From NCBI GenBank assembly GCA_024516035.1, contig CM044965.1, positions 24,319,665 through 24,383,664 on the forward strand: DNA of 64,000 bases, written 5' to 3'. The position numbers and the translations under genes are program-made. Each line of letters begins with the position of its first letter. Within the stretch, counting starts at the first letter, position 1. The notes below the pieces were generated by a model, which was given only the letters and a program-made list of their open reading frames with translations, was not told the origin of the DNA and made no database searches. This DNA is from Bactericera cockerelli (Eukaryota; Arthropoda; Insecta; Hemiptera; Triozidae). Of the stretch, positions 61,040 to 64,000 are shown in pieces.

Positions 61040-64000
61040 ATGGATATTCCCAGAGTACGCATAGCCCTGTGTAATATATGTAATGAACATTATAGTTTTA
61101 CAAGTGATGCTCAAAAAAGGGAACATGATAACTCTGTACAGCATCAAAGAAACACTTTCAACAGCTATCCTGACAATGTTACATTAGTAGAGTCTGCCTA
61201 TGGGAATAGAATGAGAGTATATTTTGTTAAAAATTACACCTATAAAAATTCAAATCAATTTCTTCAAGAGTTTGTAAAAGACAAAGTGATGGAGTTGAAA
61301 GATGAATTTTTGAGAAATTATCAGAGTTTCAAATTTTCAGCTAAATACTTTGTTTTTTTCAAACAAATCACCAAAGAAGATGAGATTAAACTAGCCTCAT
61401 TTAAAACCAAAAATTTTATAGTGTGTCAAAGTGTAGACTTTGATAATGTATGGCAGGAGGCTGTAGAAAGTTTACTATCGGAAATGCTTGATTTTGAATT
61501 GAAAGGAAGCGGTTGGACCATGGAGTCAATCGGTGGAATTATGCTCTCCTTCTTGCAATACCAACCTATTCGCTGTGGAATCTTTATTGAGACCCCGGAT
61601 TTTCTTGAGAATAAACGAAATACTGTATTTAATGTCAAAATCAATGACAACTATTGCTTTAAATATTCAATGTTGGTTAAGTTTATTTCCCATTGGTCAA
61701 AACGTAATTATAAGAAAAGCTATACAGATTTGGACAGTAAATACAATTGGTCGGGTTTGTCATGGCCAGTTAAAATTGACGAGCTGGACATATTCGAAGG
61801 TAACAATCCGGGGGTAGCAGTAAATGTTTACACTGTGGACACAAACAATATGATCCAACCGTTTCGCATTTCCAGAATTGATAACATGCAGAGTTCAAAT
61901 GATTTACTTTTGCTTAGAAATAATGATGATGATACTGTGTCACACTTTGTATATATAAATAATTTTAATGAATTAATGCGTCATACATTACCAGCATCAT
62001 TGAAAAAAAATGGGTGTAGAACAAAATATAATGTATGTAAAATCTGTCTATCTCTCTTCCTCGTTGAAAAACATTTTCACGAGCATCAATGTGAGAGACA
62101 GCAGACTACGTTCACCCTCGACAGTATCCCTTCATTTCTAAGCAGAAGTAAACATTTACATACCTTTGAGCAGGGACTTGGTAGTTTTAAGAAATGTATC
62201 ATTCATGCTATTGAAAATATTCAAACTTTAAATTTCGATGGTATACAAGATAATACAAGTTTAAAGCAAGTACTTTGTTTTGAGAAACATAATTCTTTCT
62301 TATCCATCAATATTCTTGGTGCGGAAGAAGTCGAAAAGAAGAAGAGAGTTTTCATTCTCAAAGTTTGTAAGGAGGAAAAGTCAATTCACATTGATTTATT
62401 GTTAACTTGTAATGAATCAGGAATACATCATTATTCTCTCATTAAAAACTTCAGTAGATTCATTACAAGATTTCACTCCAAAAATACTGCTTATAATACT
62501 CGATTTTTCTGCAAAATGTGTTTTACCGCATTTGGTAATGAAACAAGATTGCTGGAGCATAGAAAATTGTGTGGTAAACAAACTCCTTGTATTGCTTATA
62601 TGCCAAAACAAGGTGAAAACATTTTAAAGTTTGAACATTTTCAGTACGAACAAAAAATTCCTTTCGTGATTTACACAGATTTTGAGTGTATTTTGAAAAA
62701 AGTTAGCTCTTGTGAACCATCATCCCTCAACTCATACACTTTAACCACTCAACAACATGTGCCTTTTTCTTTTTCCTACTATGTGATTGGACCAAATACC
62801 AACAAGTTGATTACATACACAGCTAAAGATGAAAATGAAGATGTTGTTGAGATATTTTTCAAGATGTTGATTGATGATGTAAAGCAAATAGATGAATTTT
62901 ACAAGTCACATGTTCCACTCAACCTTTCACCCGATGATTGGAGACGTTTTCACGAAACCAAAGAGTGTGAACATTGTAAAAGAACTTTTACGGACACTTT
63001 GAAAAAAGTGAGGGATCACTATCATTATGGTGATGGGAGCCTTCGAAAAGTTCTTTGTAATAAATGTAATTTAAAATTTAAGAATGAAAAATTTGTCCCT
63101 GTTGTAGCACACAATTTCTCGGGCTATGATAGTCATTTAATTATACAAGGTTTAAATTATGATGATAAAAAAATAGATATAATTCCAAATTCAACGGAAA
63201 AATACGTTTCCTTTTCAAAGAAGGTTACCGACAATCTCAGTGTTCGATTCATTGATTCATTTCGGTTTTTGTCGGGTAGTCTAGACAAATTAAGTAAAAC
63301 ATTGCCCAAGGAAAAATTTTATCATACAAGGAAACATATTCAATCGGACATTGATTTTGAATTATTGACTAGGAAAGGAATTTTTTGTTACGAGTATCTC
63401 GATAGCTATAGTAAATTGTTAGACACTAAGACGTTACCCCCTCTTGATGAATTTTATTCCTCTTTAACAAATAGTTCGGTTACTCAGGAAGATTATAATC
63501 ACGCTCAGAAAGTGTGGTCACATTTCAAGTGTCAAAACTTGAAAGAATATTCGGAAATTTATCTGAAAACCGATGTGTTATTATTGGCAGATATTTTTGA
63601 ATCCTTCCGATCCCTTTCCCTTGACATATACAGCTTAGATCCTGTGTGGTACTACTCCTTGCCAGGTTTAACCATGGATGCTATGCTTAAAAAAACAAAA
63701 GTCGAAATAGAACTTTTAGTAGACTATGACATGTACCTGTTTTTCGAGCAAGCAATTCGGGGAGGTATTTGCCAATGTATTCAAAAGTACGCAGAGGCAA
63801 ATAATAAATATATGGGAAGTGAGTTTATTTCATCTGAAAAATCTTCCTATCTCACCTACCTAGATGCTAATAATCTTTACGGTTACAGCATGATTCAGAA
63901 TCTTCCTTTGAAAGATTTCAAGTGGTTGAATCAACAAGAAATCGACAACATCACTATTTTAGATCTTACTCCACAAGATGATGTAGGTTATTTTTTCGAG
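61040..64000 (+). CDS. Type-B DNA polymerase, N-terminal 987 codons (runs off window)
   Basis: Open from the ATG at 61040 to the last base. The N-terminal extension has zinc-binding pairs (ALCNICNEHY; FFCKMCFTAFGNETRLLEHR) and the block WSGLSWPVKIDELDIFEGNN seen in Polinton-type polymerases. Exonuclease motifs: Exo I YTDFEC (about residue 548), Exo II HNFSGYDSHLII (about 690), Exo III YLKTDVLLLADIFE (about 840). A CxxC-type pair (CEHCKRTF ... LCNKCN) precedes Exo II, as in protein-primed viral polymerases. Polymerase motif A starts TYLDANNLYGYSM near 63860. Motifs B and C are beyond the window. It is expected to copy the element by protein priming (family knowledge). Confidence 0.93.
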   Translation, partial: MDIPRVRIALCNICNEHYSFTSDAQKREHDNSVQHQRNTFNSYPDNVTLVESAYGNRMRVYFVKNYTYKNSNQFLQEFVKDKVMELKDEFLRNYQSFKFSAKYFVFFKQITKEDEIKLASFKTKNFIVCQSVDFDNVWQEAVESLLSEMLDFELKGSGWTMESIGGIMLSFLQYQPIRCGIFIETPDFLENKRNTVFNVKINDNYCFKYSMLVKFISHWSKRNYKKSYTDLDSKYNWSGLSWPVKIDELDIFEGNNPGVAVNVYTVDTNNMIQPFRISRIDNMQSSNDLLLLRNNDDDTVSHFVYINNFNELMRHTLPASLKKNGCRTKYNVCKICLSLFLVEKHFHEHQCERQQTTFTLDSIPSFLSRSKHLHTFEQGLGSFKKCIIHAIENIQTLNFDGIQDNTSLKQVLCFEKHNSFLSINILGAEEVEKKKRVFILKVCKEEKSIHIDLLLTCNESGIHHYSLIKNFSRFITRFHSKNTAYNTRFFCKMCFTAFGNETRLLEHRKLCGKQTPCIAYMPKQGENILKFEHFQYEQKIPFVIYTDFECILKKVSSCEPSSLNSYTLTTQQHVPFSFSYYVIGPNTNKLITYTAKDENEDVVEIFFKMLIDDVKQIDEFYKSHVPLNLSPDDWRRFHETKECEHCKRTFTDTLKKVRDHYHYGDGSLRKVLCNKCNLKFKNEKFVPVVAHNFSGYDSHLIIQGLNYDDKKIDIIPNSTEKYVSFSKKVTDNLSVRFIDSFRFLSGSLDKLSKTLPKEKFYHTRKHIQSDIDFELLTRKGIFCYEYLDSYSKLLDTKTLPPLDEFYSSLTNSSVTQEDYNHAQKVWSHFKCQNLKEYSEIYLKTDVLLLADIFESFRSLSLDIYSLDPVWYYSLPGLTMDAMLKKTKVEIELLVDYDMYLFFEQAIRGGICQCIQKYAEANNKYMGSEFISSEKSSYLTYLDANNLYGYSMIQNLPLKDFKWLNQQEIDNITILDLTPQDDVGYFFE

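Larger units (their letters stand above)
52872..64000. mobile_element. Polinton/Maverick- or adintovirus-like element, right end beyond window
   Basis: The hallmark set is present: A32-like packaging ATPase, adenain-like protease, penton-like minor and hexon-like major capsid proteins, a PLA2-like protein and a type-B DNA polymerase with viral exonuclease motifs. Two genes read leftward and all others rightward from about 55.63 kb. Genes lack introns and are AT-rich, unlike the GC-rich host exons. Almost all frames are open, pointing to a recent or maintained insertion. The left end is not proven (candidate 52872-53130). The right end and any integrase lie outside the window. Capsid genes suggest the capacity for virion formation, known for the family but not shown here. 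Confidence 0.9.

Overview
The window is eukaryotic nuclear DNA, almost certainly from an arthropod and most likely an insect. The evidence is two intron-rich animal genes (diaphanous and roundabout), AT-rich introns packed with tRNA-derived SINEs, Helitrons, a mariner element, MITE-like palindromes and microsatellites, and a large Polinton/adintovirus-like element. I cannot fix the order or species from the sequence.

Layout. Positions 1-1672 are the 3' flank of diaphanous, with one SINE. Positions 1673-15865 (minus strand) hold a complete eight-exon diaphanous-type formin of about 1087 residues (RhoGTPase-binding/FH3 region, coiled coil, proline-rich FH1, FH2, DAD). Positions 15866-21190 are intergenic. 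Positions 21549-44056 (minus strand) hold 16 exons of a Roundabout (Robo) axon-guidance receptor: second half of Ig2, Ig3-Ig5, three FN3 domains, the membrane span and the cytoplasmic tail with a conserved CC1-like motif. Exons for the signal peptide, Ig1 and the first half of Ig2 are not seen and probably lie beyond 64 kb. All exon phases join correctly in both genes.

Positions 44.1-48.2 kb are repeat-rich: an internally deleted mariner with 25-bp terminal inverted repeats, a (TG)n tract and a 163-bp tandem satellite. Positions 48603-51855 (plus) carry an intact four-exon gene for a 647-residue SAM-domain protein of a family I cannot name, followed at 52179-52871 by a C2H2-type ORF that looks truncated.

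From about 52.9 kb to the window end is a Polinton/Maverick- or adintovirus-like element. Leftward genes are a coiled-coil protein with a block common in insect elements and a packaging ATPase. Rightward genes are a PLA2-like minor protein, an adenain-like protease, a penton-like minor capsid protein, a small basic protein, a double-jelly-roll-type major capsid protein, three orphan ORFs and a protein-primed-type DNA polymerase B that runs off the window end. Together they form a morphogenesis module plus replication. No integrase is seen in the window. The reading frames are open except that the protease lacks an in-frame ATG at its expected start.

The most unusual feature of the host part is that splice-site edges of dia and robo exons have repeatedly been duplicated into the neighbouring introns. 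Examples are 11 copies of the dia exon 2 donor, about 27 of the robo Ig4 donor, 5 of a robo acceptor and 4 of the robo FN3-1 donor. At least eight exon edges are affected. I know of no described system that matches this.
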